Source: Gigaspora rosea
Taxonomy: Eukaryota; Glomeromycota; Glomeromycetes; Diversisporales; Gigasporaceae
DNA: 64,000 nucleotides
Assembly: GCA_003550325.1 (NCBI GenBank)
Contig: QKWP01000352.1
Location: 190,590-254,589, forward strand
Direction: 5' to 3'
In this document: positions 34,099 to 45,407 of the stretch, piece by piece
Layout of the letters: every line of letters begins with the position of its first letter
Position numbering within the stretch: the first letter of the stretch is position 1
Position numbers and translations under genes: made by a program
Notes under the pieces: generated by a model
What the model saw: the letters and a program-made list of their open reading frames with translations, nothing else
Database searches by the model: none
What the model was told of the DNA's origin: nothing

Positions 34099-34625
34099 TA
34101 TAGGTAATTTTATTTTTTGATAAAGCACATATTTGAATATAGTAAGTTAACAAAAAACAAAAAAGTTAATTAATATTATTTTAAATTAAACTTTTGGAAT
34201 ATATATATATACATGTTAAAATATTAAGCTATAAAAAATAAATTATTTATAAGTATAGCTTGGTGCAAAAGTAAAATTAATTTTATCTATATATAAAATT
34301 TTTTATAATTTTTTAATGCAAATTTTAAGTTATTATTCGATATATTTTTTATAAATATTTTGTTAATTTTTTATTAAATTTAATTGTTTTAGTAAAATTT
34401 TATATTATAACATTTTTACAATTATATAGTATGTAATTTTACAATTTCAAATTAAGCAATATTGTTCTATATACAGTATATATAATCAATATACAATTAA
34501 AATTTTGCTTAATTGTTGAATAATAGATTTTTAAAATTTAACAAATTATTATGTAGTACAAAAATTTTATAAGATTTTAATTATTAAACTTTAAAAATTA
34601 GTTTTTTGACAACTATTAATTCTAA
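34099..34625. other. AT-rich stretch 3' of QCR7
   Basis: Very A/T-rich with TATATA runs, containing the QCR7 3' untranslated region. No gene is seen. Confidence 0.5.
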
Positions 34626-34790
34626 TTTTTTTTTTTTTTTTTTAAAAGCGAGGTCCATTCCCTTTTCCAAATTTTATTAATAATTTATAAATTCATTATA
34701 CATGCTTTTACAATTACTATACTAAGGAAAAAGAGACTAGAGCTACTTTACTTCTAACCTGAGCTTTGCCAAGACAGGTTATGGACCTAC

Positions 34791-35900
34791 TCAGTCATAG
34801 TCTTCAATTGTTTCACCCTTTTTGTTATATTCAATAAAGAGTTTTTTCCATTTCGTATATTTTCTTATCGCATTTCTAATGGTTTTCTTTCCATGTATTG
34901 GTTCCATCGGAATATTGTCTTTTATAATACTCCTTTTTTTGACTTCTAGTGAATTACTGATTATTTCTCTGCTGGGTATCCACATTTTTTTGTAAATCTT
35001 TACTATAAGATCGTTCGTAAAATATTTTTTGTAATTTCTCTTCCCATTTAAACTTCAAGGTAATATATTCTCTTTCAGTACAATACATGAAGGAATCTCT
35101 GTTCTTCTTAACCATACTATATATTTTTTTATTTCTTCTTCTCGCATTTCTTTTGATACCTTCTTCCCTGCTTTAGATTCTTTGAAAACTTCAGTAATCG
35201 CATATTTCATTGTATATATGTTTTCTTGGCATCATATCCAATGTACTTGGTTTTCGTATTCATTCTTATACCTCAGACACATTGGATCTTTCTCTTTTTT
35301 GTTATCTCTGTAATACATATTTAGTAACATTGGAAGTTCATTTATCATCATTTTTATCTTAAAAGATTTCATTATTGATGCTTTTTTTAACGTATATCTT
35401 GCTAATGGTCTACTCTTTATATTCAAACTATTGTATGTCGTTTTCTAATCTATTTCCGCCTTCTTCTTTAGATTTTCAATTCTATTTGGCTGCTCCATTC
35501 CAAAATTATTTTTCCTTTGATTAATTGTTTCATAAATCTTCTCAGGTTCCAATACACAGGTTTTCCCTCGAATTTTATAAAATACATGTTTGTTAAAGTT
35601 TTTTCTCCTTCAATATCCATTTCCCATTTTCTAGTTATCTTGTTCTTTCTCATCTCCTCTTTGTATGTGATAACAATATTCAATCCTTTCATTTTCATTA
35701 TTCTTCTTATTATTTCCATAAATTGATCAAGGTTTTCTTTCATCTTCAAGTTTTCCTCTCCTCGTATAACTTTACTTTCTACTTCTTTTTTGAGACCCTT
35801 TACATTGGTTTTGATTCTGACTTCTGCTTTTTCTTTACTCATCACTAACGTTAGCGCTATTCCTGTTAAGGCTATCTTCATTTACTTTCAACCTTTAACT
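34791..35900 (-). pseudogene. LINE ORF2 C-terminal part
   Basis: Fragments read in order on the minus strand. A Lys-rich segment (35881-35468) is possibly a diverged RNase H-like region (weak). Next come SFKIKMMINELPMLLNMYYR and PMCLRYKNEYENQVHWI, which resembles the C-x2-C...H...C motif at LINE ORF2 ends. The last fragment, from about 34985 to 34791, contains IRNAIRKYTKWKKLFIEYN. Stops separate the pieces. Confidence 0.6.
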
Positions 35901-36369
35901 CGATCGTTTCTTGACAGGTTTCCATTTGTAGTAATATCGATAAACCTTCTTTTTTATCCTTACTTTTCCCTTTCTCTAAAATTTTGTATTCCTCTTCTGC
36001 TTCCAAATCAGACTTTTCAATCTTCTTCCATATTTCGTCTCCAATGTACATAAATACTTTTGTTAAATTCTACGAGGTTAGTGGTTTTTTCCCTATAAAA
36101 GGCTCCCTTGGTATTAAGCCTATCTCTTCTTTCTTTATTCTAAAGGTTTTCATTATATCTTGGATATTACTGTATATCTCTTTTTGACTGTTTACTACAA
36201 TTCCCGATAAAAACTGCATATGTATTTTTATTATTCCTGCATTCATTCTTGTTGAGATATGCTCATCACATCCATTACATGCTTTTGTTATTTTATTTCA
36301 TTCCGTATACCAATGCCTCATTGTTGCCAGATTGTCTTCTACTTTTCTTACTTTTCCTATAAGTCCTAC

Positions 36370-37866
36370 TAGTGCTCCTACGGACCGGACTCGAACCAGA
36401 CTTTAGTCAAATCTGAGTCTGGTCTGATTTTCGGACCGAACTCAGACTTTTATATTCAGACTTTTTAGTCAAATCTGAGTCTGGTCTGGGTCTGGTTTGA
36501 GTCTGCAGACTGGTTTGAGTCTGAATATATTTATATGCATTTTTCGGTGTTGAACAAGTTTACTTAGTGCATTTTGTTAGAATAAATTAGTAAAATTTTA
36601 TGAATAATAAGATTTTATAGAATTTTATTAGTAAAATTCTAAAAAATCTTATAATTCGCAAATTTTTATTAAATAATTCTAACAAAATGCACTAAGTAAA
36701 CTTGTTCAGCACCTAACAATGTAATAAAACAGCTTAATTGTTTTTATTTTACTTAAAATTTAGAGATTTGATGCACAATTTTGGATTTTTGATCAAAAAA
36801 GTCAAATTTTGACATCTTATCTCCAAATTTCAAGTAAAATAAAAACAACCCTGCTAATTTAATGTATTTTTAGGTGCTGGACAAGTTTACTTAGTGCATT
36901 AAGTTAAAAATCATTAGTAAAATTTTGCGAATCATAAGATTTTATAGAATTTTATTAGTAAAATTCTATAAAATCTTAAAATTCACAAAATTTTATTAAT
37001 TAATTCTAACAAAACGCACTAAGTAAACTTGTTTAGCACCTAAAAATACATTAAATCGGCAGGAATGTTTTTATCTTACTTGAAATTTGGAGAGAAGATG
37101 CATAATTTTGGATTTTTAATCAAAAAGTCAAATTTATGCATCTTTTCTCCAAATTTCAAGTAAAATAAAAACAACCATGCCAGTTTAATATATTTTTAGT
37201 TACTGAACAAGTTTATTTAGTGCATAAAGTTAAAAATCATTAGTAAAATTTTGTGAAACATAAGATTTTATAGAATATTATTAGTAAAATTCTATAAAAT
37301 CTTAAAATTCACAAATTTTTATTAATATTCTAACAAACCGCACTAAGTAAACTTGTTCAGCACCTAAAAATACATTAAATCAGCAGGGTTGTTTTTATTT
37401 ACTTGAAATTTGGAGAAAAGATGCATAAATTTGGCTTTTTGATTAAAAATCCAAAATTATGCATCTTCTCTCCAAATTTCAAGTAAGATAAAAACATTCC
37501 TGCCGATTTAATGTATTTTTAGGTGCTAAACAAGTTTACTTAGTGCATTTTGTTAGAATTAATTAGTAAAATTTTATGAATTATAAGATTTATTAATAAA
37601 ATTCTATAAAATCTTATTATTCATAAAATTTTACTAATTAATTCTTACAAAATGCACTAAGTAAACTTGTTTAGCGCCAAAAAATACATATAACTATATT
37701 TCAGACTCAAACCAGTCTGCAGATTTTGAACTAGACCTGGACCAGATTCATAGTTGAGTCTGAGTCTGGTCTGAAGTCTGAAATTAGTAAAATTTAGAGT
37801 CTGAGTCTGGTCTGATCCCGGACCGGACCCAGACCGGACCAGACCGGACTGGACCTAGAAGCACTA
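36370..37866. mobile_element. Element with a tandem array of palindromic 325-bp units
   Basis: Outer ends TAGTGCTCCTACGGACC and, inverted, TAGTGCTTCTAGGTCC. Just inside are CAGACC/GGTCTG-rich arms (36381-36530 and 37705-37860). The core holds four units starting near 36545, 36874, 37203 and 37522 (spacing about 329, 329 and 319). Each unit is an inverted repeat bounded by ACAAGTTTACTTAGTGC and GCACTAAGTAAACTTGT. Between units are further palindromes built on TTTCAAGTAAAATAAAAAC and AATTTTGGATTTTTGATC. It interrupts the LINE. No clear target duplication. Non-coding. Confidence 0.7.
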
Positions 37867-38120
37867 TTAGTTACCTATTTATTCTCTTTCAGGTCTTCGT
37901 TTTTCATATACCTTATTGTAAACAGTTTGAAACTATTAATTTCAATAATAGGTTCTCATTATTTGTGATTAATATACATACTGCCTCAAACCATCTTGGT
38001 TCTCTACTCTTGCCTATTTTCCCCAAATTATGCGCTAATTTTTTCTATATTACAAAGTCTTTACATTCTCTGTCCAATAATTGTTCAATGTATTTTAACC
38101 CATGCTTATTCATACTTGTT

Positions 38121-38840
38121 TTAATATCGTTTCTCTTTTCCATCTTTTTTAAGATATAATTGATAGATGTTCTTTTTTTTTAACGGTTGTAGCCATACTT
38201 TGCATTTATTTACAAGTTTTATTTCAATCTCGTGCATCTCCCTTATTATTGCTACTGTTCTAGAGAAATTCACTTCTTTCGGAAATATTGGTTCTTCTTC
38301 TAATATAGATATATTCGTGTTAGCTACATTTTGCAATTCTTGTAAGATAATATACGCCAGTGTGTTTTTCCAATTTGAATTATTTAAATCTTTCCATAGT
38401 TGATTGACATGTTGTAAACGTTGGATGTCTTTTGTTTTGTTCATACCATGTATATTGTAATGCCACATTAATGTATTAGGAGCTGTTCTTACAATTCTTG
38501 CTTTTTGTTTTACACTTCTCATAATTTTCTTATCTATGCTCTCGTACAAAGATTCTTTAATAAACATATTCTGACACCTATACGCTATTCTAGTCAATAT
38601 CACACTATTAACTATATATATATATTGTTTTTCTGTGATTCTACTTTTATTAAGCCTGTCTATAGCTTCTTCCGCTTCTTCCTTTATTTTCTTGTTAATT
38701 TTTTCTTGATTCTTCTTTTCTTTGAACCAGCATCCTAAATACCTAAACGGTTCATCTTGTTGTCTTCTTTCTAAAATTTGGCCTTCAAAATACACTGAAG
38801 TAGCCCCTTTTGCATTTATTATAAATAGAGGTGCAAACAT
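38121..38840 (-). pseudogene. LINE reverse transcriptase, thumb and downstream part
   Basis: An open minus-strand frame of 239 codons continues the polymerase after an insertion. YFEGQILERRQQDEPFRYLG and CWFKEKKNQ are the post-catalytic polymerase region. EEAIDRLNKSRITEKQYIYI and LTRIAYRCQNMF form the helical thumb. NTLMWHYNIHGMNKTKDIQR follows. The upstream catalytic part lies across the insertion at about 38845-40034. Confidence 0.75.
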
Positions 38841-38844
38841 TTAA

Positions 38845-40034
38845 AATCTTGAGGATAGCTACCCTCGACACAACTACTACATCATACAATACATATTGCT
38901 GTATAAGTAGAATTGCCGTATGCCGTATAAATGCTGTATGCCATATAAGTGCTGTATGCCACATAAGTGCTATATGTCATAGTATAGATCTGTTTTGTAT
39001 CTATTTGCCATACAATATTCTTAAATAAAAATAAGATTTCTTGAATAAATTAACTTTAATATTAGAGGTATGATAATAATATTAGCGCAGTAAGAATATT
39101 ATAAACACCCAAGTTATTATGAAAGCAAAGAAAATTTTTGATATGAGAAAATGCCAAACATATACACTTTATAGTAATCCTATATACCGTATGTTACTGA
39201 ATAAAAGCTACCCCACGATTTTGAACTCAAAGAATTTGAAAAAGGTTATTATGTTTTAATAGTAAAATTAGACCCGAATAGAAGCTACCCCTCGCTTTAG
39301 CCCGAAAAAATTCTCATTTTTTTCCAACATTTTGGTAGCTTTTATTCGGTAATATACGGTATTAAAACTCTAATGTCTATCCATCACGATATTGACCAAT
39401 CAGAATATTCCAATGTAGGGTAAGTGACTAGTCTAACTAACTAAATTTTGTTAGATAAAACCTGGAGGTTTCAATACCAATCAATGAAGCTCTGAATGGA
39501 GCCAATAAATACTAATTTTTCGGGCTTCATTCGCATAACCATTGAGCTCCATTGGCTCCATTGGCTCCATTGCCAACCCGGGTTAATAATTTCAACAATA
39601 AACAATGAGCAGATTCATGAGTTTAGCAGTTTATAATGAGTGACTTCAACATTAGGTTTATAATCTTAGCAGTGAGTGGCTCACGATTTTAATAGTAGAA
39701 TCGGCCTAATTTTAAAATAAAGCCCGGTCTGGCCAGCTTTTTTTTAAAATATTTTTTCGGGTTTGGTTTGGGCCTAGCCAGACAGTATAGCATCCCAAAG
39801 AATAAGGACATTAGAAAACAAGAACGACAACACTCAACCCTATTTATATAATCTTAAGTATAAATAGCATTGTTATTTGAGATCATTACAGTACCACTCA
39901 TGGCATACGGGATTACTCACGGCGTATATCATCACTCACGGCCCACTACTCTACTACTACGTACCACATGACGGCAATTTAATCTAAAAGTAGTACGACC
40001 TCAACGTCATTGCCATAATGCCATGGGCAGTGAC
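38845..40034. mobile_element. Unclassified insertion inside the LINE polymerase
   Basis: About 1.2 kb separates two adjoining parts of the polymerase. Four bases, AGGT, occur on both sides (38828-38831 and 40046-40049), a possible short target duplication. The left side has an 18-bp tandem repeat around TGCCGTATAAATGCTGTA (about 38913-38980). A MITE (39184-39362) and a degenerate hAT-like MITE fragment rich in GGCTCCATT (about 39488-39580) are nested. The minus strand carries a TATA-like ATTATATAAATAGGG (about 39850). Class undetermined. Confidence 0.4.
39184..39362. mobile_element. MITE with ATACCGTAT ends
   Basis: Inverted arms of 29 bp (39184-39212 and 39334-39362) begin ATACCGTATGTTACTGAAT and, inverted, ATACCGTATATTACCGAAT, both continuing AAAAGCTACC. 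A related end, ATACCGTATGTTGCAGCTAC, appears at about 45636 inside another element. Non-coding, 179 bp. Confidence 0.7.
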
Positions 40035-40038
40035 TACC

Positions 40039-41707
40039 TTAATAAAGGTTTGTACCATTAGTTATAAAGATCGATTTATTCGCATTCACTCTTATTCCCA
40101 TCATTTTATAAAAACTTAATACGGTCTCTAAGATTTCTTCTAATTGTCTTTTCGACTCAGCTAGCCACAGTGAATTATTCATATATGCACATACAGATAT
40201 ATTGGTTTTGTATTCACATCCCACAGGCATTTTTACATATATCGAAAAACCTTCAAAATCCCTATCTATTTTTGTAATCAGCGGATCATAATATATTCTC
40301 CAAAGTATCAAAGACATTGTTCCTCCTTGATCTAAACTGTCCTCCACTTTATATGTTTTAGTTTTTCCCAAATTCATTAGGGGCATCCATAAATAGCATT
40401 ATACAAGAGGGGTTGGACGAACGATAACGTTTTTCTCAATAAGTAGGGGTGTCAAAAAAATATAACGTAATTTTTTTAAATAAAATTGGCTAAAAATTGA
40501 ACTAGTGGTCCAAATTTAATAATTTTGGTACCAATCGATTCGTCTCGATGAGAGGAGTCGAACGGTACCAATTTCCTTTAATTTGGATTACTGAATCAAA
40601 TTTTATTGGCCAAATACTATTGGTTATTATATTTTCTTATAAAATTACTATAAAATCAATAGTTTTTTGTAAATAAATATTGATCCAGTGATCCAAATAA
40701 AATGATTTTGGTATCATTGGATTCGTCTTACTGAGACGAATCGAATGGTACCTAAATTATCCAAATCGGAGCACTGTATCACAATATATTCAAGTTTTTG
40801 TAAAATTTTATATATAAATATATGGATTTTGAAAATTTTTTTATATAGTAGAGGGGGGTCAAGCGCTACTATGAGGGGGTACATAACATTATTTATGGAT
40901 GCTTCCTTAACACAGTGTTTTTTCTTTCTTCCATTAAATTCTTTAAGTTTATAAAATTTTCCGGTAAGCTTATTCTTCGTAAAGCCTTCCATAATAGTGA
41001 TAGATGTACTGAGTCGTACGCCTTCGACATATCTTGTGAGACCAACCAATAATCCTTCTCTTTTAACTATGCGTATTCTTGTATATTTGTTAACCATTGA
41101 ATCGGTCCTGTAGTTGATATATTAAGTAAAGCTGAATTATTCCTTATATTAAATACATTCTTCTGTGCTAAGATCTTATTCATTCTTTTTGTTAATATTT
41201 TCGTAAAGATTTTTCTTGATTGTTCAATCAACGTGATTGGTCTAGTTTGTATTAGGTTACCCTCAAAGTTTTTCTTCTTTGGAATAGGATATACCACTTC
41301 CTGCCTTCAAGCTTTCGGCACGATTTTTTTACTCAAGCAGAAATTACAGATTTCTAGAAAAATCTCTTTTGTTTCCCATAGTAATTTCTTAATCATCTCG
41401 TTCAATATTCCCAGTTCTCCTGTAGCTTTCTATTTGGTGCTTCACTTATTAATTCCTCCAATTCTTCTATCTCTATTGTTGCAATTAGCCCTTTGTAATC
41501 TTCAGTTGTAATTGAGTTAACCGGTTCGTATTCCTTTTCCCATGTTTTCCAATACTTCTTATTCGTTGGGTTCCATTTAGTCCAATTTTTAAAATGTTTT
41601 ACAATCTCTTCTTTAATCCCTTTTTCATCGGTAATCACTTCATTCACTTTTTTTATATTGTCGAAAATAACTCTATTCCTTTTCCTATTTAGAATGCTGT
41701 CTATCAT
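40039..41707 (-). pseudogene. LINE reverse transcriptase, fingers and palm
   Basis: Minus-strand pieces in order. 41707-41402 is the linker after the endonuclease (MIDSILNRKRNRVIFDNIKK). 41297-41067 carries VYPIPKKKNFEGNLIQTRPI and TLIEQSRKIFTKILT. 41097-40907 is the palm with a helix, then the MITE at 40380-40906. After it come YKVEDSLDQGGTMS, LILWRIYYDPLI and VCAYMNNSLW. Active enzymes have YMDD. Here both Asp codons (40174-40179) read AAT, each one G-to-A change from GAT. Catalysis would be abolished. Confidence 0.85.
40380..40906. mobile_element. PIF/Harbinger-like MITE, copy 1 (GGGGCATCCATAAATA ends)
   Basis: TTA on both sides (40377-40379 and 40907-40909). The ends are GGGGCATCCATAAATAGCAT and, inverted, GGAAGCATCCATAAATAATG. 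Internal hairpins are built on ATTCGTCTC / GAGACGAAT. It interrupts the LINE polymerase. Other copies: 51369-52688, 56234-57018 and 59453-59959. Confidence 0.8.
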
Positions 41708-42299
41708 TCTTTTAGTATTAAGTTGGAAATTATTTTGTTCCTTTCTACCGCTAGACCAATTTCCTCTCTTATTTCACTATTTTTTCTATTTGTCTCGTAA
41801 CATGTATAGTTTTCCTTAACTCTTTCATACTTTCTACTAACTGTTTATGATTTTCTTTTCATATATCTTTTTCTTTTATATTGATGCTTTTCAACCCTAA
41901 CTTCTTTGTCAACTATTTAATCTTCTTATTGAACCTTTGTGCCAATTCGTTATAGGAGAAGGGTGGTTTTATCTCTTTCAAACTTCTTATTAACTTATTT
42001 ATTTTGACTAATCCCTGATGCAGCTCCGATGCCTTCTTTGTTCTCGCCCCAAAATAATTGTTGTGTACTTTTACCATTATAATATGTTTGTTAGCTGAAT
42101 GTTTTATAGCGATATATAATTTATATCACACTTTATTTAAAGAGGCTTCATCCACTATCTCTTTTATTTCCAATACTTTAATTTTTCGGTTTACTTCAAC
42201 TCTAAAATCCTCCTATTTGTCCTTGTCCATTTCACTATACTTAAATATTTTTCTAGATTTCTTTTTTCTTCTTATCGCTTCAAATTTTCTCTTTAACTT

Positions 42300-43198
42300 T
42301 CACTGCACTTTTATCATCCTATGATCACTACCAGACAACTCGACCTCTTCTATTACTGGATAAGACATATCTACACCCAACTCTTTTAATGTCCATATAT
42401 CGTCAATCTATAACTCCAGTTGGTCTCTTTTCTATGTATAATCCTGTATCTTATTTACTTCTAATAAACTCAACATTCTATTCGTACTTATTGTTTTAAA
42501 TATCACCGTTTTTCTTGAACTATCTGCTCTAGCACTATTACTATTGAAATCTCCCATTACTATTATTTTCAGGTTTTTCTTATTAGCGGTTGATATCCAT
42601 TTCTTTACTTTTTCTTGTGTTTTAAGAGATATTTCTTTTTTGTCTGATGGTAGGTATATCTAGTTCTCAAATTTCCAGGTAGGAAGAAATCAATCATAAT
42701 CGCTGTTCTCAAGTAGCTCTCAATATTATGCTCTGACAAAATATTCTTATTTACTTTTCTTTTTCTGATGGGCATAGTTGTTTAACTGTTAGTCGGCCAT
42801 CTTATGTATATAGTGTCTAAGCTAAAGTTTGATAAGTAATGCAGTTCCTATTACAGATTTCTTTTTTAATCCTAAATCTTCTGGGGTCGCTGCCATGTAT
42901 ACGTAATAGTACTGGTTTGTTAAAGATCTTCTCAAATTTTCTTTTTGTGCCAATTTCATCTCTGTTATACTCACTATATCTAGATCCTTATTGTTTAAAT
43001 ATTCAAAATTAATTGTTTTTTCAATAGCAAGTTCAGACCTTGTACATTTAATATTGAAATTGACAAAAGTTCTATTTTTTCTTTCACTTTTGTTTTTACT
43101 TTTTCCACTTTCTTTAATTCCTCATTGTTGATTGTTTGTTCAACTTTCTCTTCTTGCATCTCAATATCTTCTATATTGTCATTATCATTGTTCATCAT
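42300..43198 (-). pseudogene. LINE APE-type endonuclease domain
   Basis: Minus-strand frames show the ordered motifs of an APE-like endonuclease, which nicks target DNA for target-primed reverse transcription. SILNVQGL is near 43050, DIVSITEMKL near 42965, VMGDFNSNSARADSSRK near 42550, and ELSGSDHRMIKVQ near 42330. GDFN and SDH contain catalytic and metal-binding residues. Stops and shifts between them show decay. Confidence 0.8.
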
Positions 43199-43391
43199 GA
43201 TTATTAATATTATTCATTTCAACGACATCCCACACTTTGTTTGTAGTTTCTTGCTAGCTAAATATGTCCTATTCTGGTTCAGGTAATTCCTTTATTTCAA
43301 AAATCCATTCAAGTGTAGTACCCAACAGATATGTTTCTCTTAGATACTTCAATGCTTTAGGAACGTTTTCTTGTTTTGTTATTGGGAAGCA

Positions 43392-45370
43392 CTATTGAAA
43401 GTCCGGTTCATTTTGTTTTAAATCTTTATTTAACTTCTCAAGATCGCTTGGGAAGTCATTTGTATCCAAATTCTCTTTAATTTTATTATCTCTCTTTTTA
43501 ATACAAATCCAATCTTCTAGTATTTTATGGAAGAAATAGTGCTCTCTCAAGGCCTGAACTGCTATTTTTAACTCTTTTGTACTTGTAATCAGTAAAGTTA
43601 GATTCATCTTCTCCACTTCATCCCTAGCTTTGAGCAAATCTTCTAACATTGTATAGTTGGTCTCAATGTAATTCGCTGGTATTGGATTTGGTTTTCTATA
43701 ATAACTCGGAATTGATTTTATAAAATTCAAAACCTCAGTTCTATTTTTTATCGGAAAACTTCCTTTAACATTAATCTTCAAATCCCTTGGGTCTCAGGTA
43801 GCCTCTTCTTATTAATTACATAATCATTTGAAAGATATTTAAATGCATACACCTTTCTAAGTTGCCTCACATGTTCTTTAAAATCTTTACTATCTCTAGA
43901 TCAAAAAGGAAACATTTTTCTCAAACTTAGCGTCAACTCTTGATAGACTAAAAGCAACTCTAATTTCTTTGGTAGTAAGTCAAAATATGACTCAGGTAAT
44001 TGGAAAATATATAATACTTTCTTAATTCTTCTTTCCAATCTTTAACCTTTTTAAAATCTGCCCTATCTATTACTGGAAAAAATTTTTTACAATCCTCTCT
44101 AGGCTTACTTGGAAACTTTGGTATTGGTAATCTTCTATCTTGTATATAATTTTCTGGTAACCTTTTAAATTTGTATATTGCTCTCAAACTACTTACAACT
44201 TCACCTGTACACCTTCGATCACGAATTGGTAAAGTATATATTAAAGCTTTTCTAATCTCAGTCGGGATCATATTGTAATGTTCAGGTAATTGAATTAGCA
44301 GATCACTCTTCAACTCATTTATCTTTTTTCTCAACTCTTCAAATTTTAAATCATTCTGTAATCTCGCAAAACCTGCTACGAAGAATAACAATTGTGTTAT
44401 TTCGAAATTATCCAAAACAATAAATCGGCATTTGTTAGAAAATCAATTCCTAATTTCTTTCTCAATTTATTGTAAATCTGATTTTTGTTCTTCCTGTTTA
44501 TGACATATGCTCCATACGCTTGTTTATATCTATCTGTAGCCCTCTCTAATAAATGCATGAATTCATTTTGATGTGCAGGATGTGTCTCGTGTCTGTTCAT
44601 AAAACATCTAAAGAAAGCTCTATCCTGGTGTTTTAACTTGATCCCAATAGCTAATGGTATTTCCATACTTGTTGCTTTAGTTTCTAACTTATGTTTTACA
44701 AAACCCAAAATCGACTCTTGTGTCTTAAAAGCCTCTATTATCTTATCGATACTCCACTCCTCGATATTAAAACAATCTTTAATCTGTTCACTCTTTACTC
44801 TCCAAATTTTATTTTTTAACTCCCTACTTTTATTACGTCTTTCTTCTAGTTGCTGCTTATTCTCTTTCCTTCTTTCTATTACTACCACACTATATGAAAG
44901 TGGTTGTTGTTTCTTTTTTTGCTGTGTTTTATCTACTTTTCTATAACGGTTCCATTCTGTTGTATTCCCTTTTCTATATCCATATTGTTGACTGTTTCTT
45001 CATTATCGATACAACCCTCATCACATAACAAAGTTTGTTGGTTATCTGTCGAAACTTCCAGAGTGTTGGTTACTGATGATGTACTAGTCTCAATTAGGTT
45101 GTTTGTTGTGATCGTCTAAATTCCTAATGACGTAATGTCCCCGATTTGGTTGTTTGCTGTTGTCGTCTGTGTTACTGATGTCATTTGTTATGAAAATGAT
45201 GTCATTTCATTGATTTGCATATTCAAGTCCCTTTGGACGTTTTTCATACTATCCTCTTCTATTCCTCCATAAGAACTCTTGACTTTTTTCGTACTGTTTC
45301 TTTCAACTTGATTGATTAATCTTTCATTACAACTTTTCTGAACTGTCTCAAACTCTCCAACTGGATCCAT
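43392..45370 (-). pseudogene. LINE ORF1-like region (unknown fold)
   Basis: Four overlapping or adjoining minus-strand frames (45370-45188, 44888-44397, 44415-43960, 43781-43392) look like one former ORF, starting MDPVGEFETVQKSCNERL. It is Lys/Glu-rich with predicted helices, e.g. ERRKENKQQLEERRNKSREL, and later RKALIYTLPIRDRRC and PREDCKKFFPVIDRADF. Position 5' of the endonuclease suggests the RNA-binding ORF1 of a LINE. The family itself is not recognised. Confidence 0.5.
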
Positions 45371-45407
45371 TTCAAATTTAAAATTTTGTATAGGCTAAAG
45401 GTCCGCT

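Larger units (their letters stand above)
34626..45407 (-). mobile_element. Non-LTR retrotransposon (LINE) with APE endonuclease, decayed and interrupted
   Basis: Read on the minus strand, the element runs from a gag-like first ORF (start 45370) through an APE-type endonuclease and reverse transcriptase to a C-terminal Cys/His motif. It ends in a poly(A) tail, the T-run at 34626-34643. Insertions break it at 36370-37866, about 38845-40034 and 40380-40906, and a 1.1-kb element (45408-46547) sits just upstream of the first ATG. Part of the 5' untranslated region probably continues beyond 46556. Many stop codons and an altered catalytic site make it inactive. No clear target duplication was found. 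Confidence 0.85.

Noticed and set aside
36545..37700. Regular repeats considered as a CRISPR array or centromeric satellite
   Set aside because: Units are about 325 bp and palindromic within a transposon-like frame; no spacer structure and only four units.
34791..45370. Plus-strand open frames opposite the LINE
   Set aside because: Ser/Phe/Leu-rich shadows of the Lys/Glu-rich minus-strand LINE proteins.
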